This document shows positions 1-11,469 of a DNA stretch of 64,000 nucleotides, piece after piece. The first letter of the stretch is position 1. Every line of letters starts with the position of its first letter. The notes beneath the pieces were generated by a model. That model ran no database searches. It was not told the DNA's origin and saw only the letters and a program-made list of their open reading frames with translations. Origin of the DNA: Apoda limacodes (Eukaryota > Arthropoda > Insecta > Lepidoptera > Limacodidae). The position numbers and the translations under genes are program-made. The stretch is from contig OX291550.1 of NCBI GenBank assembly GCA_946406115.1, forward strand, positions 28,868,722-28,932,721, in the 5' to 3' direction.

Positions 1-182
1 AAACCACTAAGGTCACACAAGCTTACGGTCCGCCTCTTGGTAAGCGGTCACCGTAGCCTTTGGACGCTTGCAACACCAGGGGTATCACTCGCGCGTTGCC
101 GACCCTTCAGAAATCTAAAAACTTTTTTCTTGAAGAACCTCATACTGTAGTCCTTGGAGAAAACCTTGGCAGGGAGTTCATT
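1..182 (-). mobile_element. 3' end of GTGGC-tail LINE, truncated by window edge
   Basis: This segment matches the last ~180 bp of the full-length LINE at 40498-44153, read on the minus strand. It holds the conserved 3' UTR (CACTAAGGT, then GGTAAGCGGTCACCGTAGCC) and the end of the reverse transcriptase frame. Similarity stops near 182, after GGCAGGGAGTTCATT, so the copy is 5'-truncated as usual for target-primed insertion. The coding part carries small changes and is not functional. Confidence 0.85.
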
Positions 183-2085
183 TTATAAATTATAACTTAG
201 TACTTATTCTGTTTAAACACTCATTTTATTAACATCGTTAATTTTCTACTAATAACTTAATCAGTTTTAAATTACGAGCGTTCCAGTTTGCCAAGAGCTT
301 GCCAAATGACTTTAGAGATTTAATGAGTCGTAACAACTGTATACGACATTATATTACTCAGGGTAATAATCACAGGGTTTTAATTTTATCCTCGCTGTTC
401 CCATTTTGCGCTGATAACAGGATGCTGTGAGGACTCTAAATCAGCGGTAAAAAGCAAGCGTTTCAATTAATAACCGATTTTCGTTTTCTTTAAACCTTAA
501 CCCTTAACCTTAACTAGAAGATATGATTAGATGTGTGCGCTGATCAGCCTGAGTTGTGGCAGCCTGGCGATGGTTTTAGGCACGTCTCGCCGCCGCCGCG
601 CCGGCAGTCGGGTTTCGTAATTTTCATTTCAAACCAATTTTAAAATATATATTTTAGGATTGAAACAAATACCTTTCAAAATTAACCAAAATTAGTGAAG
701 TACGGTAAGGTTGCTTCAGTTGTACCTCCTATAGGAAACTACTGTAATTTACGAGTAGGTATGTCAGTTATGTAAATTATACAAAATTTATAATAAAAGC
801 TGGCTTCATGGATCGTTTTTCAAAAAAGTACCGTGGGTACGGCAAGGTTTCTAGTACCATCTGTAGCAAGTCGTATTTTAAATAAGGCGTCAGTGACGAC
901 GTCAAGAAACTTAAAGAGTATCATTTTATATAATAACCAATTAAAAACTACAAAGACGTAAAAGATAGATAACGTATTTTGGCGTAGCAAGTAAGTACAC
1001 CCAATTTTACCATTCCAAATATTTTCAAAGAATCATTTTTTTAATAAAACAATGTAGTACTAAGTAGTGTTATTCAATGTACACTACTGTTCAAAATCTC
1101 CTAATTTATGGCCACAAACGTCATGCCAAATCGCTTGCTACACTTATAAATCGCTTTATCGGTAATCCGTTTTTACGACTTTGAATAAATGTCAATTCAT
1201 TATTGCAAAGCTGATACCAAAGATATTATAAACACTTCGCTGATACTCGATAAGTTTTACTTGAATGAGTTACTACACAAGGACATCTTAGTTCGTACAA
1301 AAAAAAGGGACTACAATAGGTACTACCAACTACCATACAATTAAATAAGTCGTAGTTGCGTTGACGGCTTAGTCATCTGAATTGCATCTGAAATTCTGAA
1401 TTATACGCAGCATATATGTTTTTGAACAACACGTTTCATTTAAAATTTAGTACCAAAAATGCATTGAATGTTTATTAAGTAACTTTTTCTGGAAAATGTA
1501 TATATATTTTGCAAGTATTCTTCCTCTTCTAAAGTTGAAAAATTTGTGTCATCGCCTCTCTAACTTTAACCTAAGTTTTATAAAAAATAACGCTTACAGA
1601 ACTTGATAAATTAGTACTTTCCACGAAAATAACTTTAAATAGATATAATCGGGTCGGTAAATTTTTGATATCTGCAATATTTATCTTTCGACGTACGGGT
1701 ACGACAAGCGTTTTGCCGTTTAATCTTTTTCTCAGTTTTATTACAAAACATACATACATATAGTGGAATACATAAGTCACCGTCCTATAAAATTTCATCA
1801 GAATCGAAGATTATTGTCATAATCGATAGAATGCCGACGGAACCCTTACACCGAAAGACAGAGAGACGCACAGTTGTATGGTTCGTGAAAACATATTAGC
1901 GAAATATCAATGCATACAAGGTTTAGGTTGGATTTGGGGTGAATATAGGGAAAATACGCTATAGATTCTTTTTCTCTTTAAAGTAGGTAGAGTATGCCAG
2001 GGTGCGCAAGCCCTGCAAGGATTACCCAAATATCCCTACCACCGCTAAGTTCATAAAGCTAATCCATTAACTCTTAGCTGGTATC
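183..2085. other. No gene or repeat recognised
   Basis: AT-rich sequence without a convincing exon or repeat boundary. A short GC-rich patch at about 530-610 (GCCGCCGCCGCGCCGG) stands out, but it has no open frame with splice sites. Confidence 0.4.
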
Positions 2086-2090
2086 GCTAA

Positions 2091-2707
2091 AAAATGGTTA
2101 CATGCATTACCATCACCACACTTAGGGACGTTATCAGAAAATTACTCCATTAGAGTTGGTGCTGCACTAAGGTTGGGATATCAGATATGCGAACCCCATC
2201 AATGCATGTGTGGGGCTATGGTTGAATCAAACGGACATCATGGACTGACTCGTAGACGATGCGCTGGTAGGTTTCCGCGACACCACGCCATTAATGATAT
2301 TGTGCGCCGAGCTACGGTGTCGGCTAATTTACCATGTGTCTTAGAGCTCCTAGGTCTCAGCCGAATAGACGGAAAGAGACCAGATAGTCCTACATTGGTA
2401 CCATGGGCGAAAGGACGTAGTTTAGTGTGGGATGCTACTTGTGTCAGGACTTTTGCTCCTTCTCACCTTGCTCAAACCACTCGCTCTGCTGCAGCACAAC
2501 AAATGACAACGTGAACCTTAAAACAATATATGACTTTGTGCCAATCGCGGTTAAGACGGGTGGGCCTTGGTGCTCAGAAGCAAAATCTTTTGTTAAAAAT
2601 TTAAGCAAACGCAAAAGTCTGGTATGAACTTGGTTCAACGTATATCTACATAAAGCTATCCCCCGCGGTAACGCCGCAAGCATTTTTGGAACGTATGAAC
2701 CAGGTAC
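2091..2707 (+). pseudogene. Retroelement C-terminal domain fragment (RPD...WD type), frameshifted
   Basis: An open frame runs from about 2091 to 2514 with the pattern CxxHxCxCG, then GHHGLTRRRCAGR, a conserved DGKRPDSPTLVPW, and GRSLVWDATC. After a frameshift near 2510 a second frame continues with DFVPIAVKTGGPW and ends with IPRGNAASIFGT near 2690, crossing an in-frame stop at 2625-2627. I recognise this arrangement as the C-terminal part of reverse-transcriptase polyproteins common in invertebrate genomes, where the usual wording is RPDG.TLIPW..G..L.WD.T followed by ETLGPWG and QRGNAAS. A cysteine/histidine cluster ahead of an RPD...D pattern resembles a zinc-binding site plus a restriction-like endonuclease; that functional reading is inference. 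The reverse transcriptase itself is absent, so this is a dead 3' fragment. A second copy of the last part lies at 12501-12776. Confidence 0.65.
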
Positions 2708-2927
2708 ATACCAAACATTTTTTGTCAATTAGGTAATTTAGTTAAAAGGTTTTTTCTTTTTATTTTGAAGTTATTATAATTTTGTTGTAGTATTTTAGGA
2801 TATTGCTAGTATTATTTATTTTTGTTTAGAATATATTTAAATCTATTTAATTTGTTGAAGTATTTAAGTTATTCTCGTTTAGTTACTAAAATATTTTTAA
2901 CTAAGCTACTTTTAGAACTTTGTGTAT

Positions 2928-3190
2928 TGCATCTAGAATGTATCTGTGAGTTGTAAATAGCTTTTCTGCTAAAAACGAACACTTTTAGCTGAAACGCTAT
3001 CTACAATTCACAGGATATATTCTAGAAGCGATGTTTAAACTTCTAAAAACAGCTCATAACTAGTTCTAAATAATTGGTTTGTAACATTTTTGAAATATGT
3101 TTTGTACAAAAAGGAAATAAGAAATATCTTTTGGGGGCGCTAGTTAGGTGGGTACTGCGCCTTAAGGTAAGTTTTTGCAGTATGTACTTG
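2928..3190. repeat. Interspersed repeat with internal foldback (family B, copy 1)
   Basis: Positions about 2930-2975 and 2986-3031 are imperfect inverted copies of each other, separated by about 10 bases (TTCTGCTAAAA facing TTTTAGCTGAA). Downstream is AACATTTTTG and a GGGGGCGCTAGTTAGG block. The same order of motifs recurs at 13505-13715 and 28538-28990, which defines a family of at least three copies. No coding potential. The superfamily is unknown to me. Confidence 0.6.
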
Positions 3191-4115
3191 AGACATCTAA
3201 AAAAAATATAAAAATTATGAGCAAATATTTTTACGCCTAAATTTACTCTAAAGTTAATCAAAACGGGAAGATCTTTTTAAATCAATATTAAATAAAAAAC
3301 AATTACTGGGTTGATTTCAATTTTTTGACCCCAAAATGGGTCTTATCTCCTATTCTAGTAAAGATTAAGCACCAATGTCCGGTAGCAGAACGTGACGTAA
3401 TGGGATCACATAGAACCGCAGGAGTTTCGGTTTTAAAACCAAACTGTTAGAATGAACAATATAATATCCTGCGGGGTCATTGTGACACCTGATACCAGCT
3501 GCAACATATACAACGTTTTCAGATTTATAACAACTTCGATACCTAGTGTAACGAACAATCCTATGCAATTGCAAGAGAAAGTGTCTGCCTAGGTCCATGC
3601 CTCTGGTGAAAGTACAGTCATTGGAAAATCATTATATCCGTTTCAAGATCTTAATGACGGGCGTTTATGTACTGCGTATATCGTGTAAGTATTTATCAAG
3701 CGATTTACTGTATACAGCGTTGCGTTCATGCTTACTATTATTTTTCTTATACAAATTCAGGGCAGGTTTAGAGGTTTGCGCTCGCCGTTACGCTCCGTAT
3801 TGAAACCGTAGTGCGGGATACGGCTCTATGCCTCGTCATATGTATATTTTATATACATACAGCGGCAAACTCCGGCCCGACCACCCCAGCGATAGCATAG
3901 CACTAAAACCAACCTTAGTTATTTTTAAAACTGTGAAAATAGGCAACCAAGAGTAGGGAAGGAGTCGATGGTAGTGCGTAATCATGACTTAGGTATGTAC
4001 ATCATATGCAGATGTTACGTGTTTTATTTAAAGTAGGAAAATAAACAAATATCTTGTTTTAAATATACCAATTACAAAAAATATCACTCGCGACTTAATA
4101 CTGGGTCTCTTTTTT
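3191..4115. other. No gene recognised
   Basis: Short open frames occur here, but none shows a family motif, codon bias or flanking splice signals. Positions about 3400-3460 weakly recall the LINE coding region, too weakly to call. Confidence 0.35.
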
Positions 4116-4275
4116 ATACCACTAAGGTGACAAGCCTACGGCCTACCTGACCTTAAGTGCTCACCGTAGCCAACGAACGATTGTAACACCAAGGGTACTC
4201 GTGCGTTGCCGAACCCTTGAAAATCTAATCAATCCCTTCTTAAAGAACCCTGCACTGTATTCGCTTAAAAAAAAT
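4116..4275 (-). mobile_element. GTGGC-tail LINE, 3' end fragment
   Basis: ATACCACTAAGGTG followed by diverged versions of the TAAGTGCTCACCGTAGCC and GCGTTGCCGA blocks identifies about 160 bp of the LINE 3' end on the minus strand. It has several indels relative to the 40.5-kb copy and ends near the CCCTGCACTGTA motif. Confidence 0.8.
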
Positions 4276-4659
4276 TAGAAAAATTTAATGAATCTAATTC
4301 ACCGTTGTTACGTATTTTTTCAAATAATTACAACAATTCATCAGCTGATTCGGCAGGTTGGGGGGAGTAGTAGGGGTTGTTTATATAAGGGCAACAAAAG
4401 CTGTTTTACATCATTTGGTGAACGTATAGCGCACGAACAACTTGCGTCTCCTGATGATGCCTCGTGTTGAGGCGAAACACGTGTCGAGTTTTGTTAGCAA
4501 TTTAGTGGTGTAGTGTTGTGGTGAAGTTTCCATCGACCACATAAGGAGGGAGGAAGGGAGGTTTAGTCCTATACATGTTATAATATTTTATCGGTTATAT
4601 AACGCTTGTGAGTGTGGGATAACTATACTAAGGATAACTTTACATCTTTGGTCGCTGGG

Positions 4660-5005
4660 ATATCTTCATGAATACCTTTAGTCGCGGGGCGGCGCGAATA
4701 TTATGCCATACTTTTACCACATAAACCCCAGTGGTGTCCACCAGTCGCCACCTGCATTCTTCCGCGAACCCCGCGAACGAAGTCGTAGGCCTCCTGACAG
4801 AATCGTTGCAGCATTTCATCTTTCTAGATTTGAACGAACGAAGGACGGAAACTCCATTCTCCCCCTCCTGGGAAGACTCACGGGGAACACGTCACCAGTT
4901 TTCCTTCTAACGGGAACTCTATTGTAGTGCTGCGGCTACAGGGCCCGCAATCCTCACCGCCCGAAGCCTCCATGGAGTGGCAGGAGAATAATTCCATACA
5001 CCCTA
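4660..5005. repeat. GC-richer interspersed repeat (family C, copy 1)
   Basis: The first half (GTCGCGGGGCGGCGCGAA to TTCCGCGAACCC) matches 57535-57700. The second half (GTAGTGCTGCGG to CACCCTAGAACCCTC) matches 60490-60600. This copy therefore joins two parts found separately elsewhere. A 74-codon open frame across it shows no known motif and is probably incidental. It may be the 5' region of a retroelement, which is a guess. Confidence 0.55.
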
Positions 5006-5029
5006 GAACCCTCCATAGTTTGAACTAAA

Positions 5030-6000
5030 TGTAGGAGAATTAATTTTAGGATTTTTATTATTTTTTCCCAAAGCGACACCTACGTGGAGTACACTGAAAG
5101 TTTTGCGTAACTCATTAATAAAACAATTTACATATAAAGTAATATATTTACTGCTTTTCGAATGTAACCATTTTTTAAAACATGAGGACCATTCTAAGGA
5201 CATGTTTTTCACATGCTGATTTAAAGCTATCACGGCCTCTTCCGGCCCTGTAAATGTTATACCTCTCATCAAATCTTTAATTTCTGGATAGTGAAAAATG
5301 GCTTTGTCTTGTTCGCGGTGTGCGCCGAAGCATTGTCATGATGCAATAAGAGGTGACTTTTTGGTCGTCTTGCACTAACTTTTCAAAGACACTGGACAAA
5401 CAATGGTGGTGTACCACTTAGCATTAACTGTCTTTTGTTGTTCAAGTGTGATCGCGCAGACAGGACCCGTCCGGAATAATAAAAACGTTATCATTTTTTT
5501 GCCCATATACGTTTCTCGCATGTCTCAATTTTGTTGGTTTGCTCTCACCTTCGAACAACTGATACAGAAAACTGTTGCTTTCTTTCCGGCATGTATATAT
5601 CCATGTTCCATCGCCTTTCGCAATGTCATACACAACATTTGAACGCCCGTGATCGTACTTTAACAACATTTTTTTCACCAATCAACACGAGTCCGTTTTT
5701 GTTCTGGGGTGAAATCAAGAGGAATCTAGCGGCAACAAAGTTTTGTAAGTGTTGATTTTTTAAATGTTGATTTAAGATTTTTTGAATTCGGCACATTCCA
5801 ATCCCCAAATGTCCTCAAAGCTCCTCATAGATGATACGCCTGTGTCCTTTAATTTCAACCACATTTTCCTCAGTGATTGCAGTTGAGGGTCGACCTTCCC
5901 GAATTGCATCATGGAGAGAAACACGGTCACGAACAGATTCTGCATACCAAGACCTTACGGTGCTCAAATGAGGTGCTTTCCTCCCAATCATTTTTCAAAA
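5030..6000 (-). pseudogene. Mariner-family transposase fossil
   Basis: Read on the minus strand, pieces of a mariner transposase follow in the right order across three frames: RVSLHDAIREGRPSTAITEE (helix-turn-helix side) near 5900, GIGMCRIQKIL near 5800, YDHGRSNVVYDIAKGDGTW near 5640, HHDNASAHTA near 5320, and a C-terminal block (LMRGITFTGPEEAV...WLHS) at about 5150-5270. The first catalytic aspartate sits in GDGTW, where the family normally has GDETW. The second is in HHDNA. The block normally holding the third aspartate (PPYSPDLAP) is missing: the sequence jumps from the HHDNA region straight to the C-terminal block. At least three frameshifts and several stops mean it is inactive. I could not find clear terminal inverted repeats. 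Confidence 0.85.
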
Positions 6001-6079
6001 CAAACAGAAGAACGACTGAACTAAGCTTTGTACCAGAGAAGTCACTTGCAAAATATCTTAAAGCATACTAATTGTTCAA

Positions 6080-8250
6080 TAATTGGCGTCTTTCAAAACT
6101 TGCTAATGTTAAAAATAATAGTTAAGTACCAATTGTTTATTTGTCGATGGGATCGGAGTATAGTAGGTATTATTTGTAAATTAGAATAAACTTATTGCTT
6201 TAGTGTGTTCCTTGCTTAAGACCTATTTTTTCAAAGGTAAAAAGCTGTATGTTTTACACGAAAGCAAATTATTTAAGGTCTCGTGCCTTTAAATCCCTCG
6301 ATGTGCTCAGTGGTCTATAGGTGATTAATTCATTTTATACTACTTCGCTAGCTTGGGATTTTAAGTTGGCACTCTTCACAAAAAGAACTTTGCCCACTTG
6401 TTGCATAAATAACTATTATTACTTTCGTTGAATTTTTACGCGCTTTTGTGAACGTGATTACATACAAATAAAGTGATTTGCAATAAAAGCAGGTAGTAAC
6501 ATTTGAGGTTATAAAATCGGTTTGAGCAGGTTCTAGAACCTTTCTAGAACGGCGCACAGTTCTTGGCGACTACTCATAACAACGTTAAAATAACCTAATA
6601 ATTTAGTTCTGTAGACTAAAAGGGCCCGACCTACAGAGCTTCCGAGTAACGTTTTGGCTTTTTGTTTTCAGGAGCTCACGGTATATCCCAAAACCTCAAT
6701 TTAACCTTCTTAGAACCTGTTAGGTCTACAAAAATCTAAATAAGAACCAACATGGAAGTCTGTAACTAGCCCGGATTTAGTATTGAAATAATCTTGTCTT
6801 ACACCGGACTACCAAGATTATTTCAATGCTTAGAAAAAGTTCATAAAGGATTTCGAAAGTACAAATCAGGTGCTCTTAGACTTGGTAGAGTTATTTTTCG
6901 GTTTTATCAAAACGTAGTTTATTGTTTTAGTAAACATTTTTATAATCTTGACAATGAGTTGAAAATGGAAGATGACTAATATAGATAGCGATTTAATATT
7001 TCATTTACAATTAGTTAGAGATCGATAAAACCAGTCGTCTGTGTTAGATATATTGCGACTGTTAGTTTATTGATGAAATAGGCCAAGATATGTCTGTAAG
7101 AATCACGGGCCCTCTGAAATACATTATTTAACATGATTTAGGTATTGTAAACCATTCATATTATTTGTAACACAACACCTGGTAAATGATCACTAAGTCG
7201 ATTATTAGAGATATTATTTGACCTATCACATTCATGAAAATTCATTCTCTGATATATAGATTGAGGAGCCATACTAAAAGTACTGTATTTTCTTGAGTTT
7301 CAGCACTACTAAACCCATTTTTTTAGTAGATACTATACACAATTGCTGCTAAATTATACACAATTGCTGCTAAATGATACACAATTTTGATCGATAAAAC
7401 AAGTTCTGATTAGGCCCACGCTAAGCCCACAAGATTGCAAATTGGTGTGTCAAAAGTACAAACAGTTAGGATGCTCTTTTGGACTTGGAACTTACTTGTT
7501 GTATGCCAAAACGGATGTGAAACTTCCAATTAATTATAGTTCAAGTAATAAGGGCCTGGTCTGGCCTGCAAGAAAACCTAAAAGCCCTACGAAGGATTTT
7601 AATTATCCTTTGAATTCTCAGCAAAATGTGGTTCTGAATAGGCCTTGTTAAGGTTGTGAGTTAGATCTACTAGCCTTGCTTAACGAGGAGAACTGCCAAA
7701 ATAAAACCAAAGCAGAAACTTTTCTAAACCTGAAGGTCCTAGAACCTTATAAGTCAGAGTTGTAAACAATCATAACGTTATTTTAAACTTCTGTAAAGGC
7801 CTATGTTCTCTTTTAAATAACTTTTTAGCCCTAAGAGCTAATAGAATTAAATAAAACTAAAGCAAGACCTGAAGAAAACTTTTAAACCAGAAAATTACCA
7901 TTCTAGGACCGAAAGGCATATATCAAAACCTCGGTCTCGAAAAAATTTTACTTGGGTAGCCTATGGATGGTCAAGAGTAGAGTAACCGAATCAATACCGA
8001 TAAAATTCAGAGGAAATACCTACAATTGTTGAAAATTCCGGATTTTACGTCCCAAAGGGGGATGCCCATTTATGGCCAAACACGCCCAGAAAATTCAGTT
8101 AAAACAAAACGTCGTTATTTAAATAACTGTAAATAGATTTGTTCGAAAGTAGAAGTAAGGAACAATTTAAGAATTTGAATAGTAGCGAAACGTTTGGACC
8201 TAAGTCCAAATTATTTAAAGCAAAAACAGCTAGCCGCCATGGTGGTCGAA
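6080..8250. other. No gene recognised; short direct repeat
   Basis: AT-rich sequence without a supported gene. At 7340-7390 a unit containing ACACAATTGCTGCTAAAT is repeated about two and a half times. Several stretches at 6500-6780 and 7680-7930 share loose AGAACCT- and GACCTGAA-type wording, but I cannot assign them to a repeat family. Confidence 0.35.
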
Positions 8251-8256
8251 AAATAT

Positions 8257-8308
8257 ACATTGTGCACATATTAATAAACATGCTTTATTATTAATATGTA
8301 CACAATGT
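8257..8308. repeat. 21-bp arm hairpin
   Basis: Arms 8257-8277 and 8288-8308 are reverse complements with one mismatch, separated by 10 bases. The sequence is AT-rich with ACATTGTGCACATATT at the base. Nothing shows that it is transcribed. Confidence 0.75.
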
Positions 8309-8721
8309 ATTAAATAAATAATGCTTCTGGTCGTAGTGCAGTACAACTGTATTGTTGGCAATAGAACAGTTGGATGTTGTGTCCAAGTCATGACGGTTAT
8401 TTGGTACTTAGGATGGGATCGGCATCGGAGTTATCTCGCTGCACCTGCTTACTTTCTGGGCAATGTTTGATCGTGTATCATGATGATAATTGAGTTTCTG
8501 CAATTTTTTTGATGTGCATATAAATCAGCAGAAATGTTTGTTAGCACCACCTGATTTCTATAAAATAAAAATCTACATGGATTTTAGACAACATATTATA
8601 CTAGTTTATATTATGTCAGTTTTTGTCTATACTTATGTATGTACATGACGGATAAATTGGAAAACTTTTTGTTTTTATAGATTTTTTGTTTGTTTGTCCT
8701 GACATCACTGCTTAACGGCTT

Positions 8722-8883
8722 GCTTGCTAGCCTTTATATGTCCCCACAGCTGGGGCACGGCCTACCCTCATAAGCAAGGGTGATTTGGGCCATTGGTACA
8801 CGCTGACCCCGGGGGGGTTCGAACCTCCGCCACTTGGGAAGTGAAGTGAAATTTAAACCCCTCGGCCACCACCGACTTTTTTA
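8722..8883 (-). mobile_element. tRNA-derived SINE, internally deleted copy, with target duplication
   Basis: On the minus strand a B-box-like GGTTCGAACCCC lies downstream of a tRNA-like head (TCGGTGGTGGCCGAGGGG), and the body ends in the GGCCGTGCCCCAGC tail block. The element is bounded by perfect 11-bp direct repeats, CTTAACGGCTT, at 8711-8721 and 8884-8894. Compared with the 305-bp copy at 21883-22187 it lacks about 140 bp from the middle, while both ends are kept. Confidence 0.8.
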
Positions 8884-8994
8884 CTTAACGGCTTAACCTA
8901 TATCAATGCGGTATTCACTTATAAGAAGTAGACGCTTCTGATGAATTCTGATTCATCAAAATCTATTACGTAGATGCAAAATTATAAACGCGCC

Positions 8995-9033
8995 CTATTG
9001 TTTTTGCGGGCAAAGTCGCGGGCAAAAACTAGT
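8995..9033 (+). repeat. CTAGT-ended repeat, 3' terminus only
   Basis: The GTCGCGGGCAAAAACTAGT ending is the 3' terminus of the Helitron-like CTAGT repeat seen complete near 11.5, 37 and 52 kb. Only the last ~40 bases are kept. Confidence 0.55.
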
Positions 9034-10380
9034 TTTACTATATATGTAGAGTCTTATATGTGTGGTAGTATTTCGGATTGGTTAACGAAAGCGGGATGGA
9101 CCTTCACCACATAGGTACACTTTGGAAACACATTACTTTATTGCAATGTGTCAATGCACTTAGGTTATAGCTTTCGTTCACCGATTTTCAATAAAATAGA
9201 GAACTCTACGCACTAATGCCTGTAGCTGAAACAATAGTTTTCAGTCAATGTTTCTGTTATGGAGTAAATGTAAACAACAACAGATAATATTGGGTATTTA
9301 AAAAATAATGAATGCAAGTTACATAAAACATCAATAAACTTCTGTGAAAATGCCTTATTTCTGAAAAAATTAAAAATGTCTAATATGAAAACCATATTTT
9401 TTTTATTAATTTTCTTCTGTATCAATGCACTTACAGTAGATTCTATTATCATCTACATATGTTTATACAATTAGGCACTTGTGGCCGGAATTACTTTAGA
9501 CAGTGGTCATCCCTCTTTGACTTGCGCAGCAAACCGTTTTCTTAGTATTTGTAGTTTTGTTTGCAGCACAACGAGAAGGGGCAAGAGTCAACAGTGTTTC
9601 TACTGCTACGGCAATGGCCGTATTGAACGTAATTGAATTAACAGAGTTTCTGTTATATTCCATTTCACATACCATGATGTTATTTTGTTTATAGGAAATA
9701 AAATATAATTTTATTAAAACCTTATATAAAATGAACATATGTTTTTTTGTTTAAAACTACTTATTTAACAAGGTTGTAGCAAAGATTTTTTTACTAGCGA
9801 GGGCCAAATTTTCCAGCTGCCCCTCATACATAGTGTAAGAGATAGCTTTCTAGTATTATCTAGAGTGGGTCAGGAGGATTCTAGGATGGGCCAGGCCCTC
9901 CTTACCTATGTTACGCCCATGATATTCAAACACTATACTGTGATTACCAGAGGCTGCAAGTTAGTAAAAACTCTCCTATCTTACCCGCATCATTCTATAT
10001 CAAATGGAGAATAATTCTCTAAAAGCGTTTCTTTTAACCAAGTAGGTATGCCTTACATGCCAACATTTTTACAAAGACATGTAAATTTATTTATTGATTG
10101 CCTGATCCTGTCCAAAACACAAAATGTTCAATTACAACCTTGATCTATAGGCACCCTCGCTCGCTTCGCGAATTTATATCCCGCATTATCATATCACATC
10201 ATAAAAAAAAAACGAGTTAAATACTACTTTAAGATCATTAGTGATGAAAACAAATTTGTTTGCTTACTTATTAGAATAACATTACATTGTTTAAATGGCA
10301 AATTTAAATGGTTATTTTTCAATCAATATTCATGAAGTTTGAAGTCTCGACCCCAATCGTATGGAGCATGTCTAGACACC
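9034..10380. other. No gene recognised
   Basis: AT-rich, without a confident repeat match inside the window. An 80-codon minus-strand frame ending near 9496 has neither a recognisable domain nor splice context. Confidence 0.3.
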
Positions 10381-10384
10381 ATAA

Positions 10385-10640
10385 TTATTTTTTGGTGCTG
10401 ACGAGATTGCATTTAGTTCTGACAGTTACTTTCTTTCTGAACTTCGTTGAACTTAATATTAGGGTCCATTTACTTCCAAGCCGTTGTTTATAGGCCTTGT
10501 TAGCAGTATGCTTAGAACCTTAATTTCCTGCAGACGGTGATAATACCTCGGCTATTTTTTGAGACCTGCTGTAGGTCTGTACTGTCAGGTAACTGCGACT
10601 GCGCAAATGCTGGGGTTTTTTGATCTCCATGCATAGGTAC
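10385..10640 (-). mobile_element. GTGGC-tail LINE, internal coding remnant
   Basis: The segment aligns by eye with 42395-42680 of the intact LINE: ACAGTTACTTTCTTTCTGAAC matches its GCAGTTGCTTTCTTACTGAAC counterpart, and later GTAACTGCGACTGCGCA matches GTGACTGCGGCTGCGCA. It covers the linker between endonuclease and reverse transcriptase. Stops and indels show long decay, and it is detached from any 3' tail. Confidence 0.65.
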
Positions 10641-10679
10641 GACGAAATAAAGTCACAAACAAAACAGGAATCTATCTCT

Positions 10680-10815
10680 TACAGTTTATAACACACTTCA
10701 CTTGCACGACACCAACTTCAAACTGTAATTTTGATCAGATTTTATTCAATAATTATTTTCACCGTTTTAGCATCTTTTTGAAGTCGGTTCTTGTTTATGT
10801 AAAAAAGTTTTTATT
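10680..10815. repeat. Interspersed repeat (family D, copy 1)
   Basis: CAGTTTATAACACACTT, CACGACACCAA and GCATCTTTTTGAAGTCGG occur in the same order and spacing at 62250-62375. A GAATTGAGAACCTCCTCC fragment follows at about 10970 and is repeated near 30135; it resembles a LINE 3' region common in moths. Type otherwise unassigned. Confidence 0.55.
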
Positions 10816-11469
10816 TTTACTTTGAAGTGACCTATTGGCTTATTTTATAGTACACTAAAAAAATACTCAAATCGCTTCAAGTGTGCCTATAAAAATTTGA
10901 AGAGTTCCCTCGATTTCTCCAGGATTCCATCGCTATAACCTGGCCTGATGACCAAAAAAAGTTTCCGACGAATTGAGAACCTCCTCCTTTTTGAAATCGG
11001 TTAATTACTAAACAACTCATGATAGCTTGTGAAGTCATCATAACTATGTTTAATATACCCACTTTTTGTTCCATGAAGCTATCTTTACTAGTTTATGAAA
11101 TATTGTCGTTTATGTAAATGACTAGTTATTTTTGCTCGTAAGTGTACTAAAATATTATCGACAAAATAAATCGCATCAACAAAAATTGGTCGAGTTGAAC
11201 TAATAGATCGTTAACGGATCCATGCAGATGACGTAACGGGGTATACATTTGTTGCCTAAAACTTCTCCAGAATGTAACAAATACTATTCTAAAAACCGCA
11301 TCAAAATCGGTTTAGCCAAACGCTAGATAATCACGGACAAACATACGGGTCAAACTGAGAACCTCACTTTACTCCTAATGGAATCGCAAAATTTATAAAA
11401 TGTTAATGTTAAATTTAAAATATCATATTTAATGTGGCGCTGCTTTTCCGGGTAGGACAACGTCTGCCA

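Noticed and set aside
3365..3600. Possible LINE coding remnant
   Set aside because: GAGTTTCGG and GTTAGAATGAAC loosely recall 40722-40780 of the LINE, but the order and spacing do not hold well enough.
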